From assembly GCA_964505305.1 (NCBI GenBank), contig CAZDHE010000002.1, positions 1 through 59,173 on the forward strand: DNA of 59,173 bases, read 5' to 3'. The notes under the pieces are model-generated. The model saw only the letters and a list, made by a program, of their open reading frames with translations, ran no database searches and had not been told where the DNA came from. A program made the position numbers and the translations under genes. Below are positions 1 through 8,010 of this stretch, piece after piece. Position 1 is the stretch's first letter, and each line of letters opens with the position of its first letter. This DNA is from JAXHLG01 sp964505305 (GTDB lineage: Bacteria; Patescibacteriota; Minisyncoccia; Moranbacterales; DUUL01).

Positions 1-201
1 ATAATATTTCCGGGTATGTTTCTATAATAGGAGGGTTAGGGAGGATTTACCGATCGACGGAATACTCCCCCAAACCCCTATTCACCAAGCAAACAAACTT
101 CCTCGAAAAAGGGTAAATTTGCAAGCAGTTGCTTTTTTCAAATGGAGGTCTTTCAAGATGGATTTATTTTTCAAAAAGAGGGAGTACAAGGAAAATTTAA
201 T
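1..201. repeat. Intergenic repeat unit at the window's left end
   Basis: No gene is seen in 1-544 outside the 3' end of the lamin-tail gene. Positions 1-34 recur as a perfect inverted copy at 59119-59152. The rest holds a G-run/C-run hairpin-prone stretch (about 34-80) and a tail (about 181-201) that closely resembles 3925-3950. A MITE-like element follows at 209. The unit looks like a dispersed noncoding repeat rather than a gene. Confidence 0.6.
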
Positions 202-208
202 TTAGTAA

Positions 209-354
209 CTGATGCTACGCATTTCTCAAAGCAGTCTTTTTAAAAAATCCCTGGAGTTCGACTTCTGCATCAGCGGAATTCGAACTTCAAGCTGTTGCGT
301 AATTGGAAAATACGTTCATATTAAACTATAATAAATATATGCGCGTAACATCAG
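209..354 (-). mobile_element. MITE-like repeat, copy A (146 bp)
   Basis: The terminal inverted repeats read CTGATGCTACGC at the left and GCGTAACATCAG at the right. The interior holds a second palindrome (GAAGTTCGA / TCGAACTTC type). The element is bracketed by a 7-bp direct repeat TTAGTAA (202-208 and 355-361), consistent with a target-site duplication. It is about 90% similar, in reverse orientation, to the copies at 30747 and 58949. It contains no ORF, so it would need a transposase supplied from elsewhere. Confidence 0.8.
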
Positions 355-544
355 TTAGTAATTTAAGGTGCTTATATAATTCAGGAACTGCTTAAAAAAT
401 CATTCTTTTGCCAAACCTGACCGGAAAATTTATGGAATTTCCAATTTTCAACAATTAATTTGGAAATGGTTTGGCTTTGTTTGTTTCTTTCATCAGACAC
501 AATAATGCTAATCAGGCTCTTACGGGCTTTTTTCGAATTTGATT

Positions 545-3145
545 TTACGGCGGGCTCTTCTTTTTCGATTTCTTTTGATCCAAATCTCTTCTTTTTACTA
601 TCCGGTTTTTTATCGGCAAAACCCATATCCACTCCCCGCTTTCGGATTCCATTTCATAAAACTCATCCTCCTCAACAGCGTCTTTTTCATATTTAACTTG
701 ATGAGCTTTATCTCCATCGGGATATCTCAGAGTCACCGTTGCTTTTTTGTTTAAAAGAGAAAAGGCGCAATTCTTTCTTTGTAAAGCCTTAACCTCTCCG
801 GCCTTGATTTCAAAATTTTCTCTTATGGGATGATTAAATAAATTATCCTCATTTTTTCCGGTAGCCACAGACCATCCCCGCAAATTAACATCTTCTTCAC
901 TTTTATTTTTAATCCAAATCTTCTCTCCCTCGCTGTCTCTTCCAACCGGATTGGGAAGCAGTTTTACTATTTCAATTTCGTAATCGGGATATTCTTTAAC
1001 GTCCACTTCAAACTCTTTAAAAACATCCACGCTTGGATCGCCAACTCTGACTCTGACTAAATACTCATCCTCTTCTTTATAAATATGAGAAGTCTCCTTT
1101 TGATAGCTTTTGCGGCCGTCTCCAAACTCCCATCTAAATTTCAATTCATCACCATCGGCGTCTTCTAAGTTTTTTAATTTGAAATAAGTTCTAATGTTTT
1201 CATAAATTTTTTCGGGTTTATCAATTTCAAATTCAGGCGGATGATTTGGCTTATTCTCTTTGCCCGGAGTTGTAAAATGACTCCAACTCCAATCATCTTT
1301 TTTGTTTTTATTCCAAGAAGAACCGGGGGGAGAGGGATCCGGATATTCAACTTTGTCAACCTGTTTTTCATTGGGATTATCCAAGCTGAGCCAGCCTCCG
1401 CTATTGCGAATGGAAAAGGAGGTTTCTTTGAGTTTTAAAACTTTAATTTCTTCCGGATCAAGGGATAATTTTTCTATTTTAAAACTCTGTCCCGATTGAT
1501 TTTTAATCTCCCAATCGGCTAAATCAACTTTTTTATTATCCAAATTTACAAATTCAATCCATTCTTTTTCCTTGTCTATTCCTTCGGGATTGGGTAAAAA
1601 TTCATTTATTCTTATTTTTTCAGAATATTTTTTTGGCCGGGGAAATCGGTTGTCTTCTTTGGGAGTTAAAATTTTCGTCCATTTCCAATTATTTTCCTTA
1701 TCTAAAGCATAAGAAGACCCCTCCTTGGATCCATCGTATTCCACTCCGCTGATTTCTTCATTTTGAGAATTTCGCAAAGAAACCTTTTCATCTCCGTTGT
1801 TCATCCCAAAACCGAATCTGTCCCTTTTTACAACTAAATAGTCTTCCGCTTTCACTTCATCTTTTTCAGAAAAAGAAAAATACTCTTTCACCTCTTTTTT
1901 TCTCAATAAATTTTCATCCGCCAAATAACACCCTTCCAGAGAAACCTTTTTCTCTCCCGGATTATGAATTTCCACCCATTCGTTCTCGGTCTCATTTTCC
2001 TCCGGGTTGGGGAAAATTTCCGAAATTACCAAATTATCCGGGCATTCAGCCGGCTCCGGAAATTTATTTTTACTCTTCGGCGTCTGCTTCGGCGTCCATT
2101 TCCACTCGCCCTTCTCATTTAAAGCATATGAATGACCTTCTATAGGATTGGCATACTTTTTTTTATCCAAAACAACTTCTTCTTCGGCCAAAAAATAAAC
2201 CGTTTCTTCTCCGTCATTTAAGACAAAATTAACCTCTTCTTGATTAACCTTCAAATAATCTTCGCTCTTGATTTTTGCATCCGAATCGAAGCAAAAATAG
2301 TCATTCAAGTCCTTATTTTCGTTACTAAAAGCATTTTCGTCGGTTAAGCAGCAACCCTGCAAAGAAACCTCTTCTTGGCCGGAATTAAAAAGCTCAATCC
2401 ATTCGATCTGATTTTCCTTTTTCTTGGATTCCGGATCCGGATTGGGATAAATTTCGTTGATAAAAACTCCTTCAATTTGAGGGTTGTCTTCAAGATTACA
2501 AGAAATATCTTTCCCGACTTGCTCTTCTTCATCTTCAAATCCTCCACTGTTTTTTTCTTTTGGAGTTCCGCCCGGATTAGCGCTTGTTTGCCAATCACCC
2601 TCGGAATTCCTCTCCATAGTTCTTTTGGAATCATTATCTCCAGCCGACCAACCATCTTTCGCAAAAACTGCTTTATCCAAAATTTCTTCGGAATTAACAT
2701 CTCTCAAAAAAAGATTTTCCCCCTCGTTACCAAGCGCTCCCGTATATGTCTGGTCGCAGGTCACTCCGGGGACACTCTCATTATCGGTTCTCTCTAAGAG
2801 AAAAAATTCTTTGGGTTCAATTTCGCCTTCCAACTCAATTTCCAAATCACTGTCTTCATTTTCTATGACTAAACTCTCCAAGCTAAGATCTTCTTCTGAA
2901 TTATTAAAAAGCTCTATCCATTCATTATTATAATTTTCTTTTGTCCCCATCCAGGCTATTTCATTTATTATAACTTTATCAACCGGCTTTTCCTCTTCAG
3001 AAGCCCGAGAAAAATCAAATAAAAAAGAAACAGTGGCACAAACCACCAAAAAAACAAGCGGACACACAAAGCTCCCGATTAAAAAAAGAATCTTTTTAAA
3101 CTGTTTTAATCTCTCCCTCCTGAACAACAATTGAATAATCTTCAT
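545..3145 (-). CDS. Lamin-tail-domain (LTD) surface protein with PKD domain
   Basis: An 866-residue protein with a basic N-terminus and one hydrophobic segment (about residues 18-45), so probably membrane-anchored and exported. It contains about five lamin-tail domains, recognisable by openings such as INEI-W, INEIYPNP, ISEIFPNP and INEFLPNP followed by EW-E-N (starting near residues 58, 226, 371, 511 and 722). A PKD-like domain (WEFGDG, about 640-715) separates the fourth and fifth. Such beta-rich repeat proteins are common surface or adhesion proteins in CPR genomes; the ligand is unknown. The C-terminus ends in a Lys/Ser/Pro tail. The neighbouring frame over 381-632 continues with a similar Lys-rich linker, so a late frameshift is possible. 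Confidence 0.85.
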   Translation of the reverse strand: MKIIQLLFRRERLKQFKKILFLIGSFVCPLVFLVVCATVSFLFDFSRASEEEKPVDKVIINEIAWMGTKENYNNEWIELFNNSEEDLSLESLVIENEDSDLEIELEGEIEPKEFFLLERTDNESVPGVTCDQTYTGALGNEGENLFLRDVNSEEILDKAVFAKDGWSAGDNDSKRTMERNSEGDWQTSANPGGTPKEKNSGGFEDEEEQVGKDISCNLEDNPQIEGVFINEIYPNPDPESKKKENQIEWIELFNSGQEEVSLQGCCLTDENAFSNENKDLNDYFCFDSDAKIKSEDYLKVNQEEVNFVLNDGEETVYFLAEEEVVLDKKKYANPIEGHSYALNEKGEWKWTPKQTPKSKNKFPEPAECPDNLVISEIFPNPEENETENEWVEIHNPGEKKVSLEGCYLADENLLRKKEVKEYFSFSEKDEVKAEDYLVVKRDRFGFGMNNGDEKVSLRNSQNEEISGVEYDGSKEGSSYALDKENNWKWTKILTPKEDNRFPRPKKYSEKIRINEFLPNPEGIDKEKEWIEFVNLDNKKVDLADWEIKNQSGQSFKIEKLSLDPEEIKVLKLKETSFSIRNSGGWLSLDNPNEKQVDKVEYPDPSPPGSSWNKNKKDDWSWSHFTTPGKENKPNHPPEFEIDKPEKIYENIRTYFKLKNLEDADGDELKFRWEFGDGRKSYQKETSHIYKEEDEYLVRVRVGDPSVDVFKEFEVDVKEYPDYEIEIVKLLPNPVGRDSEGEKIWIKNKSEEDVNLRGWSVATGKNEDNLFNHPIRENFEIKAGEVKALQRKNCAFSLLNKKATVTLRYPDGDKAHQVKYEKDAVEEDEFYEMESESGEWIWVLPIKNRIVKRRDLDQKKSKKKSPP

Positions 3146-3281
3146 CGTTGCAGGAAAGCGTTTTTACTAATGCAAAAGACAAAATCGACCGCTTAATATC
3201 CCGATTGTTCAGAATTTGAATTTCAAAAAAATTTTTGCCGGGAAATAAAAATTGAAGTAGCGCATAAAATTTGCCATTCAC
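3096..3281 (-). CDS. Small hypothetical protein (uncertain)
   Basis: A 61-residue frame starting at GTG. It lies just after dgkA (10-nt gap) and overlaps the first 50 nt of the lamin-tail gene. The motif GKFYALLQ..PGKN.FEIQ resembles one beta-sandwich unit of a surface-protein repeat. It may be a remnant of a longer exported protein or the true upstream part of the LTD gene separated by a frameshift. I do not recognise a family, and no Shine-Dalgarno sequence supports the start. Confidence 0.3.
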   Translation of the reverse strand: MNGKFYALLQFLFPGKNFFEIQILNNRDIKRSILSFALVKTLSCNDEDYSIVVQEGEIKTV

Positions 3282-3291
3282 TTTTTTAGCA

Positions 3292-3645
3292 TTAGCCGAA
3301 AAGATAAGACCAAAAAATAACTATTCCTATTAAAGCCGCCCCGACTGAGCCTATTAAAACAATTGAAGCGGTTACGTCTTTAAGCATTTTAGCGTATGGG
3401 TGAATTCGAGGCTTGAAAATATTCACCAATCTCTCTACTAAAGTATTTATAGCCTCTAAAATTAAAACTCCAAAAATAGCAAAGATGATAGCCACAATTT
3501 CCCATTTTTCCATTTTCAACAAAAAGGCTATCAACAAAACAAAAATGCCGACCAAAACTTCGATTCTAAAATTTCTTTCTTTGGCCAGCATATACCAAAA
3601 ACCTCTCGAAGCATGCCTAAAACTGTAAAAAAACTTTCTTGACAT
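3292..3645 (-). CDS. dgkA: Diacylglycerol/undecaprenol kinase family protein
   Basis: A 117-residue integral membrane protein with three predicted helices. The family signature is present: E-A-I-N-T-L-V-E-R-L-V (near residues 64-74), then HPYAKMLKDV-A containing the conserved KD. Members phosphorylate diacylglycerol or undecaprenol with ATP and so feed the lipid-carrier pool for peptidoglycan and glycan export. The length is normal for the family. The N-terminal FRHA-RG motif matches Gram-positive-type undecaprenol kinases. It lies upstream of the lamin-tail gene on the same strand. Confidence 0.9.
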   Translation of the reverse strand: MSRKFFYSFRHASRGFWYMLAKERNFRIEVLVGIFVLLIAFLLKMEKWEIVAIIFAIFGVLILEAINTLVERLVNIFKPRIHPYAKMLKDVTASIVLIGSVGAALIGIVIFWSYLFG

Positions 3646-3839
3646 AAAATTTGATTAGCTTTTTAGCTTGTAGCTTTTAGCTTGTTAAGTTATTAAAACA
3701 AAACTCTTGGCTATTCAGAAAATATCATTGTTTCATTACTTGACTGCTTTTACCGAATAACTCCATCGGCATTCGCTAAAAATCTTCTGTTAATGAAATG
3801 CTTATCTAATATCTTTAAATTACGAAAAACTTTTTTATT

Positions 3840-3955
3840 CCCTCTTTTCCCAAAGAAGAGTTAGGGAAGGTCTGCTGACCGGCAAGATAACTCCCTCCTA
3901 ACCCCTCTTCTGCAAAAGGAGAAAATATAAGGAAAATTTAATCTCGTAATTCAAG
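3840..3955. repeat. Intergenic repeat related to the left window end
   Basis: The sequence contains an imperfect inverted repeat (TTAGGGAAGG ... CTCCCTCCTAA) and ends with AAGGAAAATTTAATCTCGTAA. It matches the arrangement at 35-208, where a MITE copy follows the same tail. Here no MITE follows, so this copy resembles an unoccupied version. Confidence 0.5.
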
Positions 3956-3970
3956 ATAATATTCAAAAAA

Positions 3971-5251
3971 TTAATCAATTCGCTCAATATCCACTCCCAA
4001 ACTTTTCAACCTATTATCGATATCCTCGTATCCCCTGTCAATCTGATAAATGTTATCTATGACCGTCTCCCCCTCGGCAATAATACCGGCAATTACCATA
4101 GTAATTCCGGCTCTCAGGTCCGGACTGGACAATCTTTTTCCATAAAGCTTGGAGGGTCCGGTAATAACCACTCTATGCGGATCGCACATTATGCTTTGAG
4201 CCCCCATAGTAGCCAATTGATCAGTAAAAAAGAGTCTTCCCTCAAAAATGGCTTCATGAATAAGCGAGGTCCCCTCGGCCTGCGTCATCAACAAAGTGTA
4301 AGGAGGTTGTAAATCAGTGGCAAAACCGGGATATTCATGAGTGGTGATAGAAACCGCTTTCAGGCCGGAGTGCTTGCGTGTTTTAATATAATTCTCGCCC
4401 ACCTCCAAGTCGGCTCCGGCTTTTTTAAGAATCGGCAAGACCGCCCCCAAATGTTCCGGATTGCAATCGGTTATTTTTATTTCACTATTAGATGCCAAAC
4501 CCAGCATCACAAAAGTCCCCGTTTCTATTCTATCCGGAATTACTTCAAATTCACCGGCGGATATTTTTTCCACGCCTCTTATTCTCATTACCGGAGTCCC
4601 GGCCCCTTCAATTTGAGCTCCTTGACTATTTAAATAATCCGCTAATACTGAAATCTCCGGCTCCATAGCGCAATTTCTCAACACGGTTTCTCCTTTTGCC
4701 AAAACCGCGGTCATCATCATAGCCTCTGTTCCGGTTACTGAAATTTTGGGGAAAAAGTATTCAGCTCCTGCCAAGAAGCCTTCTTTGCTTTTTAGGTAAA
4801 ACTGGTCTCCACGGGACTCCATTTCCGCTCCCAAGGCCTGAAACCCTTCCAAAAACATATCGATCGGCCTTTTACCGATAACACATCCTCCCGGATGAGT
4901 CATCTTAACCTTGCCAAATCTGGCAAGCAGAGGACCGACCAAAAGAATAGAGGCTCGTAAGCTTCGAGCTAATTTCCCATCCAAGTCAGCTTCTTGTATT
5001 CCCGCCGGATCAACTTCCACTTCCTTTTCATCTTGATTTCTTGTTACTTTTGCTCCCATACTCTCCAAGAGTTCCAACATTCTTTGCGTGTCCTCGATGA
5101 AGGGAAAATTCTTAATTAAACATCTGTCTTTGGATAAAACCAACCCGGCCAGAATCTTTAAAGCCGCATTTTTAGCGCCATTAACCTTTATTTCTCCTCC
5201 GATTTCCTTTTTTCCGATAATTTTAAATTTTTTGTCTAAATTCATTGCCAT
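3971..5251 (-). CDS. murA: UDP-N-acetylglucosamine 1-carboxyvinyltransferase
   Basis: MurA transfers enolpyruvate from PEP to UDP-GlcNAc, the first committed cytoplasmic step of peptidoglycan synthesis. The 426 residues match the family length. NGAKNAAL (24-31) supplies the Lys/Asn pair that binds substrate. GGC-IGKRPIDM places the catalytic cysteine at about residue 123, so the enzyme is predicted to be the fosfomycin-sensitive type. The C-terminus keeps DLRAG. Two ATGs are near the start (5251 and 5245); no Shine-Dalgarno precedes either, as for most core genes here. A strong hairpin lies 30 nt upstream (5282-5331). Confidence 0.97.
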   Translation of the reverse strand: MAMNLDKKFKIIGKKEIGGEIKVNGAKNAALKILAGLVLSKDRCLIKNFPFIEDTQRMLELLESMGAKVTRNQDEKEVEVDPAGIQEADLDGKLARSLRASILLVGPLLARFGKVKMTHPGGCVIGKRPIDMFLEGFQALGAEMESRGDQFYLKSKEGFLAGAEYFFPKISVTGTEAMMMTAVLAKGETVLRNCAMEPEISVLADYLNSQGAQIEGAGTPVMRIRGVEKISAGEFEVIPDRIETGTFVMLGLASNSEIKITDCNPEHLGAVLPILKKAGADLEVGENYIKTRKHSGLKAVSITTHEYPGFATDLQPPYTLLMTQAEGTSLIHEAIFEGRLFFTDQLATMGAQSIMCDPHRVVITGPSKLYGKRLSSPDLRAGITMVIAGIIAEGETVIDNIYQIDRGYEDIDNRLKSLGVDIERID

Positions 5252-5281
5252 TTATTATATCTTAAGATGTTAGAATTCAAA

Positions 5282-5331
5282 GCGTTATTTACACCTCACA
5301 AGAGCGAGGGAGGTAAAATTGTAAATAACGC
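5282..5331 (-). promoter_or_regulatory. Leader hairpin upstream of murA
   Basis: A two-part inverted repeat: GCGTTATTTAC (5282-5292) pairs perfectly with GTAAATAACGC (5321-5331), and ACCTC (5293-5297) pairs with GAGGT (5310-5314). It sits 30 nt before the murA start and 107 nt after the end of the upstream membrane-protein gene. It could end the upstream transcript or structure the murA leader; there is no clean U-tract. Confidence 0.5.
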
Positions 5332-5437
5332 CGGCAAATATTGCACTTAATAAAACCAATCTACTTTTTAAAAGAAATTATTGTTTGTCAATTTGCCACA
5401 GCAAAACCGTTAACCTGACCATTGACTCAAAAGCGAC

Positions 5438-5926
5438 TCAACGCCTTGATTTCTTGAATAAAATCATAAAAACAAAGGGGAGCGCCACCCAAATAAACCG
5501 AGCTTTCTCAGAAATTAAGAATTTATGCGAAAAAGAAGTAAAAAAATCTTCCAGCTCCTTAGGACTAAACCACTCTAAAATTAAACTCCCCGTCATTCCT
5601 ACTGCCAACAAAGACAGCAACAGCATCTGCAAAAAAACAATCAATTTTTTGCCTCTCAGAGAAAAAGAAAAAGTTTTGCGAAGATTTATATAACAAAACC
5701 ACCCCAATAAGATAAATAGGGCGGCCTTCCATCCCCCCGAATTGGGAATAAAATAAGCAAAAGACAAAATGGTGTAAGCTACATATATAGACAGCACTAA
5801 TGCGCCCAAGTTTTTCTTATTAACGGTAAAAACCAAGGCCAGCCCTAACAGCAAAAACAAAATTACCAACCAAACATCTCCGGCATATGCCTCGGGAATT
5901 CCCATTTTGATTAAAAATTCAATCAT
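5438..5926 (-). CDS. Hypothetical multi-pass membrane protein
   Basis: A 162-residue protein with about five hydrophobic segments (near residues 18-35, 40-60, 68-82, 92-115 and 142-157) and short basic loops. No known motif is seen. It lies upstream of murA in the same orientation. The composition (W, G and aromatic residues at helix ends) suggests a genuine inner-membrane protein of unknown function. Confidence 0.65.
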   Translation of the reverse strand: MIEFLIKMGIPEAYAGDVWLVILFLLLGLALVFTVNKKNLGALVLSIYVAYTILSFAYFIPNSGGWKAALFILLGWFCYINLRKTFSFSLRGKKLIVFLQMLLLSLLAVGMTGSLILEWFSPKELEDFFTSFSHKFLISEKARFIWVALPFVFMILFKKSRR

Positions 5927-6065
5927 TTTGTTTTATTGTTTTTTAAAAATTTGACAATTCCGCTTCCGATTTTATTTTATCCGGGATATTTTTTTTGTCA
6001 ATAAATTAATTTTAGGTTGATTTATTTATCAAAAAATATTGCTAAAACAAACCCTTTTCCGCCTG

Positions 6066-6165
6066 ATTACTTAACAAGCTAATCAGCTAAAAAGCTACCA
6101 GCTACAAGCTAAAAAAATTTTCCATAAAGCTAAAAAGCTACAAGCTACAAGCTAAAAGCTAAAAA
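6066..6165. repeat. AGCT-centred short repeat array
   Basis: Irregular iterations of AGCTAAAAAGCTA, AGCTACAAGCT and AGCTAATCAGCT. The same vocabulary occurs at 3655-3690 and 37106-37225, always in spacers between housekeeping genes. No ORF or canonical hairpin terminator is formed, although the AGCT cores make many small palindromes. Confidence 0.6.
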
Positions 6166-6166
6166 G

Positions 6167-6250
6167 TGCCCCGAGAGGGACTTGAACCCTCATGCGCCAA
6201 AAGCGCCACGGCCCTCAACCGTGTGTGTATACCAATTCCACCATCGAGGC
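6167..6250 (-). tRNA. tRNA-Leu (anticodon GAG)
   Basis: Class II tRNA. The acceptor strands GCCTCGA (5') and TCGGGGC (3') pair with one G-U. The anticodon stem-loop is CACGG-TTGAGGG-CCGTG, giving GAG. A long variable arm GCGC-TTTTG-GCGC is present, and the T-arm is GAGGG-TTCAAGT-CCCTC. CCA is not encoded. It lies 9 nt downstream of rplS on the same strand and may be cotranscribed. Confidence 0.95.
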
Positions 6251-6259
6251 TTTGCGTGT

Positions 6260-6700
6260 TTATTTCGATTCTTTTTTGTCCTCTTCTTTCTTGGCGCTCT
6301 CTTTTTTCTTCTCTTGGTTTAATTTTTCCATTTGCTTTTTTTCTTCTTCGGTAAGACCTTTGACTTTCATTTTAGCTGATTTTCCAAATCTTTCTCTCAT
6401 ATAATAAAGCTTGGAACGCCTTACTTTGCTGTGGCGAAGAACTTCTATTTTTTCAATAGCGGGAAGATTTACCGGCAATGTCATTTCAGTGCCTATTCCC
6501 TGGGATTCTCTTCTAACTTTAATAGTAGGAGAAGCGCTTTGTTTTCCTTTAATAGAAATCACCAAACCCTTAAAAACCTGGACTCTCTCCTTTTGTCCTT
6601 CTTTAATTTTTTTGTGAACACGAACAATATCACCGCTTTGAATATGCGGAATATCTTGACGCCGCTGTTTTTTGTTGAATTCAATTACCTTTTGATCCAT
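6260..6700 (-). CDS. rplS: Large ribosomal subunit protein bL19
   Basis: bL19 sits at the 30S/50S interface near the bridge to the small subunit. The core (residues 1-110) carries the expected DIPHIQSGDIVRV, the VFKGLVI--KG segment and SKVRRSKLYYMRER. The ~30 residues after about 113 are a Lys/Glu-rich extension beyond the usual bacterial length. The start has only a weak AAGG in front. tRNA-Leu(GAG) follows immediately. Confidence 0.97.
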   Translation of the reverse strand: MDQKVIEFNKKQRRQDIPHIQSGDIVRVHKKIKEGQKERVQVFKGLVISIKGKQSASPTIKVRRESQGIGTEMTLPVNLPAIEKIEVLRHSKVRRSKLYYMRERFGKSAKMKVKGLTEEEKKQMEKLNQEKKKESAKKEEDKKESK

Positions 6701-7137
6701 AACCTTAAATTAAAATAGTTAGATTATTCTTAGAATAAACACATCATAACTCAAAAATCAAGCACGGTCAAGCGTAAGTTTGACTTTTACTTGCTGGTCA
6801 ATACCTAACCCTTGTCTCTTTTTTAGCTTTTAGTTTTAAGTTATGGTTTTAACCCGATCGGAACATCTTTGCTCCACAAGAGTTCCACCGGGTTAACTTT
6901 TGAGTTTTGTCCCGAGTGCTCGGGATTGAGTTTTGATTTCTTAATCTCTTACTTCTTGCTCCTTGCTTCTTTTTTCTTACACTTATTGACAAATATCTTC
7001 CAGCCTACCCCTAAACCCGACAATCAGTGTTTGTCGTATTTAGCTATAAAAAGGGCAAATTTGGGAAATCCAAAGGTCAATCCCTTTTTTCTTGCTTCTT
7101 GCTGATTGCTCCTTTTATTCCTCTATCCATATTTTAA
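6701..7137. other. Gene-free spacer with hairpin repeat
   Basis: There is no convincing gene in these 437 bases. Positions 6851-6894 form a hairpin (AACCCG ... CGGGTT with GGAAC/GTTCC) that recurs in similar form at 7781-7822. CCCGAGTGCTCGGG at about 6911-6924 is another small palindrome. The rest is T-rich low-complexity sequence (TTGAGTTTTG and CTTGCTCCTTGC types) shared with 7827-7940. Confidence 0.6.
6851..6894. repeat. Dispersed hairpin repeat, copy 1
   Basis: Imperfect inverted repeat with outer arms AACCCG / CGGGTT and inner GGAAC / GTTCC. The right half matches 7805-7823 almost exactly (AAGAGTTCCACCGGGTT). Confidence 0.6.
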
Positions 7138-7602
7138 CTATTCCACCTTAGCCTTTAAGTTAGCCAACTCTTGTTCCAGAAATTTAATTTTGTTCATTAC
7201 TTCTTCTTTGTCAGCCTTTTTATCTAAGTTAGTATTGATGTTCTTAATTTCTACTTCAATTTTACTTAAGCGGCTTTCAATATTATCAAATCTTTGATTG
7301 ATGCGATCAAATTCTTCCATGGTAGTGTCGCGAAATTGGTACATTTCTTTCTGGAAGTTGTCAAATCTATTTTCTGAATTATCAAATCTACTTTCTAAGT
7401 TGTCAAATCTGTTTTCTAAGTTATCGAATCTGTTTTCTAAGTTATCGAATCTGTTTTCTAAGTTATCGACTTTTTTGCTTAAAGCCGTCTGCCCTTCAGC
7501 AATAATTTGTATCCCATCATTCATATTTTCCAAAAGAGTCATCACTTGACTTTCGGAAAATTTATTTTCTTTTTCTTGATTGTCTTTTTTGGATTTCGAC
7601 AT
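7138..7602 (-). CDS. Heptad-repeat coiled-coil protein
   Basis: A 154-residue, highly charged protein without a signal peptide. Residues 47-83 consist of consecutive seven-residue units of the form NLENRFD, an almost ideal coiled-coil heptad. The rest (FDRINQRFDNIESRLSKIE) continues a coiled coil to the C-terminus. The DNA under the repeats (7354-7464) is a 21-bp tandem repeat, so the rod has probably grown or shrunk by slippage. No enzymatic domain is seen; a structural or spacer role is possible. It lies between two repeat-rich spacers. Confidence 0.7.
   Translation of the reverse strand: MSKSKKDNQEKENKFSESQVMTLLENMNDGIQIIAEGQTALSKKVDNLENRFDNLENRFDNLENRFDNLESRFDNSENRFDNFQKEMYQFRDTTMEEFDRINQRFDNIESRLSKIEVEIKNINTNLDKKADKEEVMNKIKFLEQELANLKAKVE
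7354..7464. repeat. 21-bp tandem repeat inside the coiled-coil gene
   Basis: About five units of a 21-bp sequence, some identical over the full unit, encode the heptads of the overlapping gene. The unit length equals exactly one coiled-coil heptad, so unit gain or loss keeps both reading frame and coiled-coil register. Confidence 0.85.
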
Positions 7603-8010
7603 AGATTTAACTTAAAAGCTTCTTATCTTAACTGTCATTATAAATTGTTTGAAAATTAAGTCAAGAAAAAAATTTAAAGATTGCTCCACATTCTCAATAC
7701 AGTTTTAATTCCCTTGGTTAACAGAATGGTCTTGGACTTCCGACCCGGCTGGAACTTCAAAGGACTATTCCATCGGGCTGACCCGAGTGGAACAATCTTG
7801 CTTTGCAAGAGTTCCACCGGGTTGACCTTTGACTTTTGAGCTATTATTTTGACCTTTGAATTTTGAATTTTGAGTTGTGGATTTGACCTTTGACTTTTGA
7901 GTTTTGAGCTTCTCCTCCCTTGCTCCTTGCTTTTTTTATTTGGATTTTGATTTTTGTTGGGGCTTTGAGCTTTCTATTTTGTACCTTCTTCCCCGCTTGG
8001 GCTTTGAGTT
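7603..8010. other. Gene-free low-complexity spacer
   Basis: No credible gene. It holds a long hairpin (7781-7822) and then about 190 nt of TTTGA-CTTTTGAG-type low-complexity repeats ending just before the stop codon of the pseudouridine synthase gene. Confidence 0.6.
7781..7822. repeat. Dispersed hairpin repeat, copy 2
   Basis: A strong inverted repeat: ACCCG-AGTGGAAC-aa-TCTTGC, loop TTT, GCAAGA-GTTCCAC-CGGGT. It is related to 6851-6894. No U-tract follows on either strand, so it resembles a REP-type element rather than a terminator. Confidence 0.65.

Noticed and set aside
7354..7464. Tandem repeat considered as a CRISPR array
   Set aside because: The units are contiguous without spacers and encode coiled-coil heptads.
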